Assembly: GCA_914767715.1 (NCBI GenBank)
Contig: OU612070.1
Location: 9,877,501 to 9,937,500, forward strand
Reading direction: 5' to 3'
Source of the DNA: Membranipora membranacea
Taxonomy: Eukaryota > Bryozoa > Gymnolaemata > Cheilostomatida > Membraniporidae
Length of the DNA stretch: 60,000 bases
Positions 24,051-38,700 of this stretch are shown piece by piece. Each line of letters starts with the position of its first letter. The stretch's first letter is position 1. Both the position numbers and the translations under genes were made by a program. Below the pieces are notes generated by a model. It ran no database searches and was not told the origin of the DNA. It was given only the letters and a program-made list of their open reading frames with translations.

Positions 24051-26756
24051 CAAGTATGAGCAATGAAAAGGAGGAGAAGTCAACACCCAACTGTGACTCG
24101 ACCATGAGAGGAGCAGACCCTTGTGAAGCAAGCTGTTCAAGTGGATTGATCCTGTTACCATTCCGCACGACAGGACAGACATTGTTGGTGCTGATTGAAC
24201 AATACTAATTGCACTTTGTGATGACCTATTTTTTCAAGTATCAAGGTTGGACATCAACTGTCTTATCATGCTATACTTTGCTGGGCAGGAACAAATGACA
24301 ACAAGCCTTTGAGTCGGTGACAGGAAGATGTAACATTTTGTCAGCCCTTTTAAGTGAAGGTCAACTTTGCAAAAACATGCGCCACTGAATTGATGTGGTC
24401 AATTTCCCTCCAAAAGATCAATTTGTGGAGCGAGCAATATTTTTCTCACAAATTTGATGTGTAGGCTGTATTGGCTCTTAGCTCAATTTGTATGGATTCA
24501 TGCTCTTGGCCAAACAAGAGGTTTAATCGTCATGTATACACCCAATTCCCTAGTAATATTGATCATGCTTGGCTGGGAGTTTTTTCTCTCTTGGTGTCTT
24601 TTTCACATTCCGTCCAATCAAGAATAATTTTGATTGCATTGATATCAGCCGTCGCATAAGAAATCAAAGCCATTATTTTTTCTATAAATATGTTTATTTG
24701 AAGCTGTGATAAAGGCTATAATTACAAATACAGATACGCCTACTTTCATGGGCTGAGCAAAATATTGAGCATTCATGAAATCTAATGCCACTTGGTGGGC
24801 ATGTTGCTTACTCAAGGATTAATACATTACATCATAGATGCCGCAAAATACCGCTTTTAAATTTGTTCATATTTCAAGTTATAATTTTCGCAACAACATT
24901 CAAATATTTAACATGGGTGTAAAGTGGGTATTGATAACAATATGATGTACCCCTTGAGAATTCAAGTGTTTTCTGGCGATTTACCGCTAATTATTTCACT
25001 CTTCACCAGTTTACAACCACTTACACGCCTCATAGCAGTCAGTGCATACAAGAGAGAATCGACTGAGATAATTGCTGGTCTGATAGCTAAATTACAAGCA
25101 CAATTTTGATAGCTGACCTCACTAATATGGCGAATAATATGTCGGAAGGTTTGCGGCTCTCTCATCTGGGAATCTTGAGAAGCACTTGTATCTCGGTTGA
25201 TTAACCATTTTACAAATCTGAGTCACTCAATACATGCAAATAGTTATTTTGAATATGCTCATATGGGAACAAGGGAGAACCTAAAAAAATTGACAATATC
25301 TCAATGTCAATAACAATCTCACTAGAAGGGCTTTAATTAAAGATTTACCCTTGATACACCACTTGTATGCTCTTATGCTGTGTTATTTCTTGAAAACAAC
25401 GACCTCCAATCAGATTTCGAGGGAACTGATGCACTCAATTCACTTTATAAAAATTGAAGTTAAAATTAACCTTGTGCAATTCCTCAAGAACCAATTATGT
25501 GTATGTGTCATCTGACATGTATATCTACGGTATGTCAAGCTAGTCTGCTTTGGCAAGCTTTATTTGGAAGGTGGTTCCTCCTCCCTTTTGTACCATCCAA
25601 TAAAAAGGCACAAGAAGATTGGTAATAATATGGTCACGGTTTTTCAGAGTTTGAAAAAATAACCTTTTGCATGGGGTCAGAAATGGAGTATAAAAAGTGA
25701 CTTTTTTTCCGGGGATGCGTTTGCCTAGTTAGCCTTTTCCTCACGAGCTTTGTTGGGGATGGGGTTAAAGAAACCACAGCTTACAAAGATTTTACAGCTT
25801 AAAGAAATAATAACAAGAGAGTGTTTGTCATGCATGCGAATAAATGTTGGAGATGATCAACTTGCAAACAATGCTTTGTACCATGATGTACCAGAGCCAA
25901 ACCCAGGACAGTGTCATCAACACTGCACCATATCATCTGGTGATTATTTCCATGTTGTTGACGCCCATCTCTAAGTGTTTTCATCTTTGCACCAGATGTT
26001 TCAGTGGTGATTCCCCTCCGCTGTAACGCTGAAAAGCTACTATTATTACCCGAACTATAGATAGATGATTTTTAAGATTTACTGCGGTAATATCATGCTA
26101 TTGTGCGTGATTTACATGAAGATGAAGCGATAAAAGGATGGAGTTGAAAAATATTAAACTATGTGTTCTCGGAAACCAATAATCAGACGGCTATTAGGCC
26201 AATTCACATGGACGTTGAAGAAAAGAGTTAAGCCATCATTATTTTTAAGTGAAGATTTTGACTGTTGCTACCAACTACTAGGTCGAAAAACATATTTTGA
26301 GTCAATGTTGCTTTGCTGTCAGCATTTTTTCAATACCGCAGCCGTTACTGGTCCCATATTGGCCAACACCCACAGGTTCCGTTGTGAACAGGGAGTAACC
26401 TGTTATACTCATAGCCACATTAAAAGTGATTGGAAGCCAAATTCTGTGTCGGTAAATGCCCCTCAATCACCATTCTCACTCCATCCTATAATTACATAAC
26501 ATTTCACCTGACTGTGCGGAAAATAAGAGTCATATGTGGGTAATATTATCGTCATCCTGTAATATGACGGTAACATCCATATGAGATTCATACGGTGTTC
26601 AGTAATATCTAGGTGGGGTCCGCATGCAGAGCATGTAAGGTGGATTATTTTAGAATATTTATCACAACTCACTGTTTACCAGAGCGATTTGGTGGCTGGA
26701 AGCTCGGTCATTTCACTCTTTCACTCAGGGCTTATCAGTAGGAGAGAAATTTTACC
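24051..26756. other. intergenic between TMEM232 and the peroxidase cluster
   Basis: The first few hundred bases should be TMEM232 3'UTR, although no perfect AATAAA is obvious close to the stop. Open frames at 25750-26026 and 26161-26499 show no recognisable family and no splice context. The last ~200 bp should hold the promoter and 5'UTR of the first peroxidase; no clear TATA box was seen. Confidence 0.5.
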
Positions 26757-29700
26757 ATGGACTATATCAACGTGACTTTTATTGTAAGTGGTTTGTTTTT
26801 AAATTATCGAAATCAATTCCCTGAAAAGATATCTACTTTTACATTTTGTTAAACTTAAATTACAAATTATATATCTTATCATAAATTACACTTTTTTCTT
26901 TCTCATAATCCGATTGTTTACGGGGAAAATATGGGTGCGCTGCACTCATTTCCACTTGAAAGTGATGATCAATGCCGCTGCATATTTTGTTTGGCAGACA
27001 GGGTACTTTTTGTGGTGTTACATTGTATGACAACGCGTAAGAACGATATATGTCGTATTTTGCAGTGGGCACTCGTTATCTTAGCTGGTGTTAATGGGAC
27101 ACCTGGTAGAGACCCAAGACGAAAAAGTCCAAACTATCCGCCGGCTGGACATCAACCAAACTACCGTCCCTCAGCTCGAGTACCGCCTACCCGTCGGCCT
27201 GCTCCTGTGACAAGACCTACAAGCTTTCCTGAAGTCATCCCTACCACCCCTCAGAGACCTCCAAGACCTGTGACAAGACCTACAACTATCCCTGAAGTCG
27301 TTCCTTTGACCCCTCAGAGACCTCCCAGACCTGTTACAAGGCCTGCTACTATCCCTGAAGTCATTCCTACCACCCCTCGAAGACCCCCCAGCAGGCCTAT
27401 CACCAGACCTGTAACAAGGCCAACAAGAAGACCTGACATCTCCCCTTCCACCACTTCTTCGTCTGCAGGCCAGACTGGTAACCAACCTGGGGTTGGCGAA
27501 ACAAACCAGACATCTATCGACTACAATGTTAGACTGCCGCCAGCAGGCCATTCAGCCAACTACGCACCACAGAGCTACGTACCTAATTATCACCCAAGGT
27601 ACGTACATTAGTAACAATAATTTCTAGTGCTTCACTGTATACAAAGTCTGAATAAAAATTTTAAAAAGAGGGATGTTATAGACCCTATCTGCTAAGCTGG
27701 GTGATAATACTGATAATACTGGGCAATACTTTCCTTGAACTCGGAAAGGTATTTTGCTCCAGCTGTAAACGTTTGACAGCTATATTTATTTCTGACAGCA
27801 GTTTGCCGTAGTTAACTTACTAAAATTCACCTCTCAAAGCATACATTAAATTTTGAAATAGAGTCATTTAAAAAGTTGACGACAGGGTAATTGCTGCATA
27901 TTGGCGGTGGCAAAGTAATCAGATAAAGTGACTTTTGATAGCGGGGCACTTGAACCGCAATCGACAGCTTTTGGTAGTTTTACGTATATAGATTGTAATA
28001 CTTCCCGAAAGCCTCATCACCACTACCACGACAATATGTCCTTATCTTAATATTTGTCAACCCTCTCGTGCCTCTAGATATATCATATCAAACTGGGGTT
28101 AAACCTAGAAGTAAGCGGAGAACAAAATATTGAACACCTCCAGAATACTATATAGGCTAGACATAGACATATATCACAACAAAATATTTTCCCCTCCTTC
28201 AAACAGAACCAAGTTAAAAGTTTTCAATTTCCAATTGCTAGTCAAATCTCACTCTTCTTTTTCCAGAGGTAGACAACTGTATCGTCTATATGGAAATCAA
28301 GCTGCAGAGAATGGCAGGCCATTCAACATATCAAGAATCCCAGAAAGGTTTCAGCCCAGAGGAGGTAGACCAGCGGTACCAAGACCACCTGTAGCTTCAG
28401 CTGTCCCATTAGCTCCAGCTGTCCCAGCACCCGCAGCTCTCCCGGCAACTGCAGCTGTCCTGACACCCTCACCTGTCCAAGAACCTCCGTCTGTCCCAGA
28501 ACCTCCAGCTGTCCCAGACACTCCAGCTGTCCCAGCACCTCCAGTTGTTCCAGCACCTGCGCCAGTACCTGCTGTAGTTCCAGTTGTTGCAGTCAAGTTC
28601 AATCCTCTTGATGGTAAGTCAGACAGCAGTACGATGTACCCATAATATATCTCTTTCCATGTTACAGTTGAAGCCCTAGACGCTAGACGCTTTCTCCCAA
28701 CTTCCCGAGTTCGGCCCCAGACTGCATGGACTTGCAGTAATGTAATATTAATCAGCAGTTTCTTAATATCATTTTTTCGGACTTACTGACTGTATTTTCA
28801 GTGGTGTTATTTCAGAGGAGCATAACAGACATTGGAAGATTCAATCCTCCTTCATGTCTCATTTTTCTTTTTGTAGGTAGTTTCTTTAACTTTCCTGTTA
28901 ACCCTATAGTTGTTACCCGACCTGCAACAGCACGATCACTCAACAATCAGCTTACAAACAGTCCTACCACAGCAGGCCCTCAATCCCCATTGACAACTGA
29001 ACAGCAGTTAGACAGCACCTCCTCAGTTTGGTCCTCAACTAAGGTGCAAATAACTGATGCCATATCTACAACACCTCCGATGCCAATCATCACCTCTCCA
29101 GTGACTAGAGCACCAACAACCACCACACCACCAGTCACACAAACAACAACAACTACTACAAGAACCACAACAACTACAACACCAACCACCACAACAACTA
29201 CACCAACAACAACTACAAAACCAACCACCACAACAACTACACCAACAACAACTACAACACCAACTACCACAACAACTACACCAACAACAACTACAACACC
29301 AACCACCACTACAACTACACCAACAACGACTACCACATCAACAACAACTACACCAACAACAACAACCACACCAACAACAACAACGCCAACAACAACGCCA
29401 ACAACAACGCCAACAACAACATCAACAACCACAACACAAACAACAGCAGCACCAACAACCACACCATCAACAGCAGCACCAACAACCGCAACACCAACAA
29501 CCCCAACATCAAGTCCTTTAGGCCCTCTAGTGAATCCGCCTCTTCCAGTGAAAGACATCACGAGGAAAAGACTAGATGATATGATGTTAGATTTGCGAGA
29601 GCTTTTCATATCAAATGTGAGTATGTAACAGTGATCAAAATTCAAAGATGTGAGGAAAATTCTCACTCTCAGCTATATTTCCATCCTCATGCTGAGGCTA

Positions 29701-32700
29701 CCTACACCAATGAAATGGTTGTAGATCTAGATCAATCTCCCTCAATCCCAACCTGCTGAACAAATTGATCCTACCACCGCACATATGACAGCCTTAGAAA
29801 AAAATAATTACAATAACAATGTGCTAGCTATGGTCATACGAGGCTTGAGTTCACTGTGCAACAGCTTAAATTGAGATGCCAGTAGATTGCGGTCAGAACC
29901 TAGAAACTTGGATCTACTAAGTTGCTACCATAAGCCTCTTTGCTTTAGCCTCTGTTGTCAATTTGTGTTTCAATGGTTTGTTGCAGAAGACGTTGATACC
30001 AAAATTTGTTGAGCTGGTCTTCCATGATTGTGTAGGTTTTTGTGACGGATGTATGGACTTGAGTGATCCTGAAAATATCGGTGAGTTGTCTACTCCTTCC
30101 CTCTGTTACTTGTAGCTGATAAAGGTGTAGTAAACAGCCAACTTAAATTCTCAGCATATTCAAATCAGGAGTTTGGAAAAGCTAAATTTTTAAGTTATAA
30201 ATAATCTTAAAAACAAAGGATGCAAAAAAATTAAATTCTTTATGTTTCAGATTTCAATATCCACTATTTAGGTATTTTTTAAACCATCCAAATTTAAATA
30301 GGATGTTTTGAACTTAAAGGTAAGTGAAAGGTAAATGTCAGCATAATTCATGTCTGATCATCAAACTTGTCATTGTCAGTGGCATATGCGTCTGAAGTTG
30401 AAGATTAATCTAATGTGCATAGGAAAGCTGAAAACTCCATCCAGATTTAGCTGCTGAATAATAGTCATAGAGAAACTCTGCACACCACTAATAATGATTT
30501 CAAGGAATGGTGCGTTGAGGGCTTATCCCGGTGACTACCCTGCAAATCAAGGTTAGGTCAGATATGTAAACTTCTGATGGTTGACTGGTCCTTGAGTTAG
30601 TTTCTGAAGAATAACACATTTTCCTTAATTCTGTGAGTCTTTTAAGGACTGGATGGTCAGTCAACTGATATTTATCAAACACCTGTTGTCATTATAGTTA
30701 CAAATTAGACTTAGAGCATTTGTTCACCCAGTTTGATGAATAATTAATAATTTTGAATAAGAAAATAGTATTACCAAAACGGGAAAAAGCTGAAAAGCTG
30801 ATTGAATTGAAGAACGGACACCGGTAATGGAAAATTGGATCTGAAATGCTAATTGTTGCAAGATCGGATTGTGCATAAAATAGTTGGAAGAATATATATT
30901 TAGAGTTTATTTTAGCTAGTTTTGGGGTGACACAATATTAGCTAGTACCAACTTTAGCTAGATAAAGTGGGTATGTTGAGGTTGAGTGAATGTTGGTGGG
31001 TAAAAAATTTCTCTTGAAGCTTCACAAGTCATGTGACTCCAAATAAATAAGAAATGCAAGGTTATTATTTTATCTGTCTTGATCAGGGGTATTGCGTATA
31101 CATCCATGAAACTTTGCAGCATAAATTGACGATCATAAACAGATATGATGTAAAAGATTGATCTTGATAGACCTAGTATCCGTGGTTTTATGTATAAACC
31201 GCAGCGGTAACATAGCTAGTTTGAGCCCCTCAAAATGTTGCCTTAGTCCGCAGCCCTCTGGGTGGTAAAAAGCATGATAGTGTGCACACCCGGTTAAATT
31301 GGCTTTCCATCTACAGTTGGAAAGTTTGTTCCAACTACATTTCTTGTCTTTGATATGACATTGAGTTAACAGAGGTCACCTGGTATTTTACTTATGTCGG
31401 AAGATGTGGCCCACTCCATGTATTACACATAATTTAATTCAGTTTTACGTTTGAATATCATTATTTTTAACTGAAATAATTTGGGTGGGACTGTGGTGTG
31501 GGAGTCATTTTTAATGGAAAACATGGGCACAGAACTTTTTAAATTTAGATAATATGTAAATAGGACGCTTGAATCTGGAATATAACTATATGTAAAACGT
31601 CAGAGGCAAGATAAATTAAATCAGGTACTTTTGTCGACACGCGTCACAAAACCAATGTATAACTTCCTCAAAATAAATGTGTACACTTTTGTGGTCATTT
31701 ATGACTTAATGATAGAATCGTAAAATAGACCGCAGTCTGATTCAGAATTAAAGTCAGGTAAACATAAAACTATAGATTATGTCAGTAAGCCAGTGTGGTC
31801 TGGAAGTTCATGTTTCAGATCCGAGATCTTCGGCATGTACAAAATGCAATCTGAATAAATATTAACAATGATGTAAAAATCAGACAAGGAAAAAATTCAA
31901 TTCACTTGAGTCTTGCATTTCAGCGTTGTTATGTTAGCCAGGTCAGATGGGTGGTTGTATACAATACAGCACAATACACTTTGGGAAATGATCTGTGAGT
32001 TTTCTAGCCTGAGCTTTGTGTAATAAAAACAATCAATCAATTGGAAATGCGTTCTACCTACCAGTTTTGGGTATTTTTCATGACAGTGAGCAACCTACTA
32101 CATTCTTTATCCATCAAGACCTTGATTTATCTATGGTTTTTGTCCTTGACATGACACTATGTCAACATGGATACCGGCTGTCTGACTTGCTCACACTGGC
32201 CGATACAAATAATTTGAATAATCATCTTACAATTGACTTCATAATGTGCCATAAATGAAGGGTGTGGGCTAATATGTGACATGTATATTATTAGTAATGG
32301 CGGTCAATAAATACACATTTTCACAAGTGAATAAGTTGTGTTCGAGACAACTTTGTCCATATCGACATCCGATAAAAATGGCTAACCAGAAACCAAACGA
32401 GATTACTCAACCCTGTCTGCCGTGACAGCATAATTTATCAAACGACCAGCTTTTATCCAGGTGTGCTATTCTCTCCCCTTACATCAGACTACCCCAATCA
32501 AATCCGCAAACAAGTGCCTTGATCCAAATATTATGATAAAAATATGCACTGTCATGAATACATTCTGAACATCTAGGAAAATCTCATTTGTTGACCCGGT
32601 TATCATATGAAAATATATATTTCTTAGTATCTGGTTGACCTTTAGTCTCCATTGAGGAAACCATAGAGTCTTACATGATTTGGGTTTTTTTTTAACAATA

Positions 32701-35700
32701 GGCTTATAAGTAACAAATCCTTTATTTTTATCAAATGATTGTTTACTACAATTGCTATTAAACACATTTTTATTGAATTTTTTCCTGGTTAATGACAGGT
32801 TGAGGAAGATCTGTCAAATGGAATACATAAAACAACTAAGATATGGTTACTAATTTGAGAAAAATCAGTTATTTACATACTCAATATTTACAACAACTAT
32901 GATGATAAAATGATATTGTACATAATGTGACCTCAGATGCAAACATAGTATTACACAATGCTTTCCCAGGCCACATAAATGATCATTTTAGATTTAGATA
33001 TACAATTAAGTACCAGGACCCTGAAAATAGGTCCATTAAGCCCAACTTATGCCAGATGATTCATGGCACGTTTGAAAAAATCTGGTATGAGGTGCTAATC
33101 TGGCGATGAATTTAAAAAAAAGAAGATGATTCTACTGCAAAAGTGGCATTTATTATCCCTTTTAATTCGAAAAGGAAGCATCTCACACATCATCTCACAC
33201 TGTTTTTAATTTCCCTATGTAGATCAATCAATCGATGAATCGAGCATGTTGGTTTTTAAATTAAATATATCTTTGGTGACACTTTTTCTGTGAAAGCCAC
33301 AGGCCGACATTCTAAAAAAAGTACAATTAAAAGTGAGTCTCTGTGCATGGCCACATGACGTTGGTTTGTCTATTCATAGAGAATTTAGCTGTGCGATATC
33401 TTGTGGAACGCACCCTTATGACACAAATCGGTGCTATTCAAGAATCTTTTCTATATCGAAGTATTTGTCGATCGTCTTAGGTATCTTCCAAGTTAAACTC
33501 CTTTCTAAATCTGCTCGGCAAAGCTCCATCAATGATCAAACTTTTGTATATCCAAAGTTTTGTGGCATTTTTTATCTCGGCATCTCTAGATTTCTTTATA
33601 TTCGGATTTCTACTGTTTTTTGAATCAAAACTGATGGTAAAATCGGTAAAATTTTCTTATAGACCGTAAAGTTGACTAAGATAAATTCGTGCTGATCTCA
33701 TCTGTTGCCTAAAATATTATTTGCAGGCACTTCAGGCTGGCTTGAAATATTTTAAATCAAGACAAGCTAACATTTAATCATCCTCCTTACTTCAAATTAA
33801 ATTCTACCTTCGCTAGAGGTTATTGGAGCTAGCTAGCATAAAGTCACCACAAACTAGCCGAACTATACTCCAGCTGATATTTGCTCCCAAATATATCTGT
33901 GAGAGCATAACTCTGATTAAGACTTATTAATTTACAGGCGCTGTTGATGGGTACACACTAGCTCTTGATTTACATCGCCAGTACAGTGGAGACCTTAATC
34001 TTGCTGACTTCATCGCCTTGTTATCAGTACAAGCAGTCAAAGCTGGAGCTAACAACGCAAGTATGTCAACTGACCTATTTTATTCATTTATTCTCATCCA
34101 ACTCAACAACACTATTCTTTTACCATCTAAGAACAAAAAGATCATTTTTTATTTTGAAATTCTATTGCAGATTTGATTTAAATCAGATGATTATGCCTTA
34201 CAAACTATCTATAGACCATTCTGCATTCTTTGTGATATAGACATGCAACGATCTTCCCTTTGCAACGACCACAGGAGAATTGTTGGTATTGTGATAAATT
34301 AAATTTTTAGCTTCCATTTCTAATATAATTTATGTAATGTTCAATATTCAACCTATAAAATATAATACATATATTATATACATGATAATACAAATAATAT
34401 TTGTTATTTTGCAGACTGTGGCAGTGGTACACCCTGCAACATCACCATGCCTGAGTTCTTGATTGGTCGTCCCCAGTGTGAGGACATTAATAACCCATCG
34501 AGACATGCAATACCACGAGGGGATAATCCCGGAGGTGCGGAGTTTGTCAAGGAACGATTCGATCTCACTGATGAAGAGATGGTGGCTATAATGGGTAAGA
34601 AATTCTGTTAAACATATATATATGTATTTATATATATATATATATCCTTATTGCATCAACCATCATCCAAAGATGTTCTCCCTGATGGGCAAAAAAAACA
34701 ACAAACAAAAAAGCGATCAACATAAAATCAAAGGAATAAAACTCAAATCAATGAAAACAAATGGTTTGACAATGCAAACTTCAATGTATGTGTGGTTGTT
34801 GATGACTGCTTGCTTGTAAAAACATCAAAATAGAAAGCCAATATTGGATTGTTGATGATAATCCATATTAGTAAGGACTGTTTGGTACCTGGTCTGTGAA
34901 ATAACCGTGACAGGCTGTGAGACTCTGGGTAGGAGGGTTGTGTGGGCGGGTCCTGTATGTTAAATCTAACAAATCTAATTATGTTCGTGGAAATTTCCTG
35001 TATAACAGCCTCCAAACCTTTCACATCCCAAAACAGTACAACCCTTTTGCTGGCACAATTTACACATTGATAACAATAATGGTATTAGTATCTAGACCTT
35101 AATTTTTTTTCATATGCCTGTTTGTTGTGTCGCAATCTCCAAAAAAACTATAAGGGTTTTAAGGCGGAAAACAGAAATTTCAAACGCAAACGCCTTGTTT
35201 CAACATTTCCATATCTAAAGCCTTTTTTGCTCTTACAATTGATTATAAAATCATAATTCAGATCTTGAAAAAACAATTGCAAGCATGCCTGCCTCTTGTT
35301 TGAAAACATTGATTGCAAGTAGGCCTACGCCTGCTCGACAATGGAGGAGAGTTTTCTGTCTCTAGTCACAACTTAAGACATATACAGCATCATTTTTTAA
35401 TACTTACCATATCAGCATTGTCCTATCAACACAACTCATTGTACCAATTGGAGCAATGATGTGTGTTTTTTTGTGGAAGTAGCTTTCAAGTTAGTCGCGG
35501 TACCTTGATTCTGCCACCTTTGCGGATGATCCCCTTCTTAGGAGGAGCTTCGCGATCAGATTCTTGTGTGTGAGAAAGGATAATCTACTAGCCGGCTATA
35601 ATCCTATGTTAAATACCTGCCTCCACTTTTGGTAAATCTGCTTAATAATTAAGATAAATAGTTATCTAAACACCTAATAAGTGTGACATCTAAAATATTT

Positions 35701-38700
35701 GTTTGACATCTGGTTGAGCAAGCGCATGAGATAGAAGACACCTGGTACTATAGCTTTAGAGCACACGCTGCTTCTGACGGGATCGCAGAAGTGGGGCCCT
35801 TTGTTGTAGCGCCGAAAATCTTGCGCATTGAAGGGATTGGCACTGAAAGATGATTTTATATCAGGACTGCCATAATATCTTATTTATAAATTCGGAGTCT
35901 GATAGGACACCAACTACAAACCTAAAACCCATAGACTTATCATCAGTTTTACCTACCGTCCATTAGTTGGGGACACCTTATGAAGTTTGAGCCAGGAGGT
36001 CATGAATTAGAATGGTCGTTGATGTAGCATTGAAACTAGTTTATGCACTCCAACTGTTCTGGGATAGCTGGCAATAGCATCACATTATCGACAACTTCAC
36101 TAATGGCTGATATTGTAATGCTACTACCAGCTATCCCAGCACTGTTTGAGCGCTTAAACAAGATGGTAATATTTCCATCACATCTTGATGGCAATTTTCT
36201 TAGCATTAGCCTCCAAATTCATATAGGGTACCTGCTGGTATTCAAGTTAAACCATGTCATGCAGAGTCTGGTACTCTAACATTCTGCAAGAGATTAGTCG
36301 AGAAATTAATTGATATATTTTCCCCATTGTCCTAAAGATAATTTTGTGAAACTTAATTGAGGAAGCAACAAGGGGATAAGAAGTTTGAGGCAATAGGATT
36401 ATCAAAATCAAGGAACGCCTTAATTTCTAGCTGTACTGCAAAATCTCATCAGATTTGGTAACCTTTAAAACGGTCAGGTCAGGATTGGGAATGTAACTCC
36501 TAAATCAAATTACCACCCACACATCATACTATAAAGTGTACTACACTGCTCGGCTGCGTGGTAAACATATTTCAACTCTTGAAATTATACAAACTTATGA
36601 TAAATTTGCTTCATAGTTTGGTCAGAGGGCTTGTCGCCTGGTGCCATTTTTTTCTTAAATTAGCCATTACCATTCAAATTATGATTGATAGTATCTGGCA
36701 ATATTTGGCACCATAAATAGGATTATGATTCAATGTTACCATAAAGCTTTCAATATTCTCTTTTAAAAAAACACCAGCTAATTATTTTTAGCAGACTGAT
36801 CTTATCAAGTGTGGTTTCGCTTGGATATATTTGCATTGAACAAAACCTAAAATTACCATTATTATGCAACAATCCTTGTTATTCACACAGGTATTCCTGG
36901 CATGTTGAGCTTCCCCCACAATATGAACCAACCATTCAACATCCTGTGAAAGACTAGTTACATTTCAACCAATGTAATGAAGACGTATTAACTTCTCCTG
37001 GCAGGGCATACAATTGCAATCCTTTATCTATAAATATTCTTTATCACTGGGGGGGGGGGGGGGCTCCATTTATGTTTTGTATGTTTGTAAGGCAAAAAAG
37101 ACAAAAAGCAATAGCCTGGTACCTCATCAGCAACCAGTTTTAGTTTTGGTGAAATTTCAATGATAAAGTGAGATTTTAGTTGTCACAACATCCCAACCTT
37201 AGACATTTGTTTTGACTTTTTATAGGTGCTCATTCACTCGGGAGAGCTCACAAAGAGTTGTCAGGATTTCATGGATTGTGGGATACGAGCGAGTTTAAGT
37301 TTGATAATGGATACTTTCTCGGTATGAGCCGAGTTAACGACTGGAAACCAGAGCTTGTCAGGCAAAAGTAAGTCGGGTTGTGACATGTAAAGTCAAGTTG
37401 CAAGTGTGATCAAGTTGTAAAGTTTCAATTCCCTTCCACTCATTTACCTTATCGTGGTGGAGAAATTGATGCCTGACCAAGGATTTGACTTATATCTTGT
37501 TATAAATTAGTTTTTCACTCAAAAAACGGATACAGAACTAATCAGGAGTTTGATACGTTGTGATAAGATTACGCAACGATATCCGTACCCGTCATGCAGG
37601 CAGATATAGATCATCTTGATTCTGGAGCACTTGGGGAATGTGGTTGCCTAAGTAACTATATTCAATTCTTCTGTCTTCAAATTCATTCTGAATTGCTATT
37701 AATAATCTGAAGCCATCTTGCAAAAGAATTCTTCTGTGGCCAAAAGGATCAATTATCATTGATCAATGAAATTATCCAAAGGGTAGAGTGAAGGGTCTTC
37801 TAATCTTTACTTGTCAAGCCGGAACACATTGATAAACACATGGTTTTCAAACCACCAGGGTCTGCGGCTTTTGGCAAAGAAGCTCTGTACCTGGAAGTGT
37901 TAGCTTAAGAATAGAAATAAACTCATAAATCATTTATCGATCAATTATAATTATTTCACACATGGCACGTGGTTGCATTCCGAACATTTATATCTGCACT
38001 GCAACACCTCCACAGCTTTCGAGTTCAAAGATGAACAACTTTGTTTTCATCTCTCACTCATATGATATGGTGATTTGAACGGAATGACATTATTCATGTC
38101 ATTTTGCGATGTCGGCAAACAAATTTTTTGTTGATTTGTTTGGCAGTTTGTACTGCCATTTATACATAATTAACGAGTTTCTGATCAGTTACAAAAATGG
38201 ACATGTATCACTTTGCGCAAAAATAACTGAGACAATGTAATCATGTGAAATCTTTTTAGGAGGCTTGCCAGAAAATTATGGGGTAGAGACTACTTGGTCA
38301 TTTAGTGGTTTGGTTTCCGTGTCAACCTATTTGGCCAACCGTTGTCATTGACAGATTGCAGTTTGAATGTGAACACAAGATATACAGAGCAAATCTCATT
38401 CTCGCTCCTCGGATAGCCTTTCCATGTGGCTTTTACATGTAAACATGTCTAGGATCTTGTGGTCCCTATTTATTTGAGTTGCTTTTTCATGAATTTCAAT
38501 TCAAATATAATTAATAAAGCTCCTTTGCAAATCACTACAAAACGCATCATCATCATCTATTGTCCAAAACCAGCTCATTTGCCGGTAAATTCCTATAAAT
38601 TTTTATTCTTGCCTAGTCTTCTAATAAATGTAACACTTCTTGGCCTCATACCTATGAAAACAAACGCTAAAGGGTTAGCAAAATGAGAAAAGTTATACCA

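Noticed and set aside
26931-27065. ATG-initiated extension upstream of the Pro-rich exon
   Set aside because: It reads through the intron. Splicing 26783 to 27066 removes it and creates a clean signal peptide.
27171-27551. Minus-strand open frame of 126 aa opposite the Pro repeats
   Set aside because: Antisense of the 63-bp coding minisatellite; no family resemblance, and the sense strand has splice sites and a signal peptide.
28323-28602. Two minus-strand frames opposite the Pro/Ala/Val segment
   Set aside because: Low-complexity shadows of exon 3 of peroxidase gene 1.
28980-29666. Minus-strand open frame of 228 aa, rich in Val and Gly
   Set aside because: It is the antisense shadow of the Thr-rich repeat of peroxidase gene 1, and its composition is the direct consequence of the ACN triplets.
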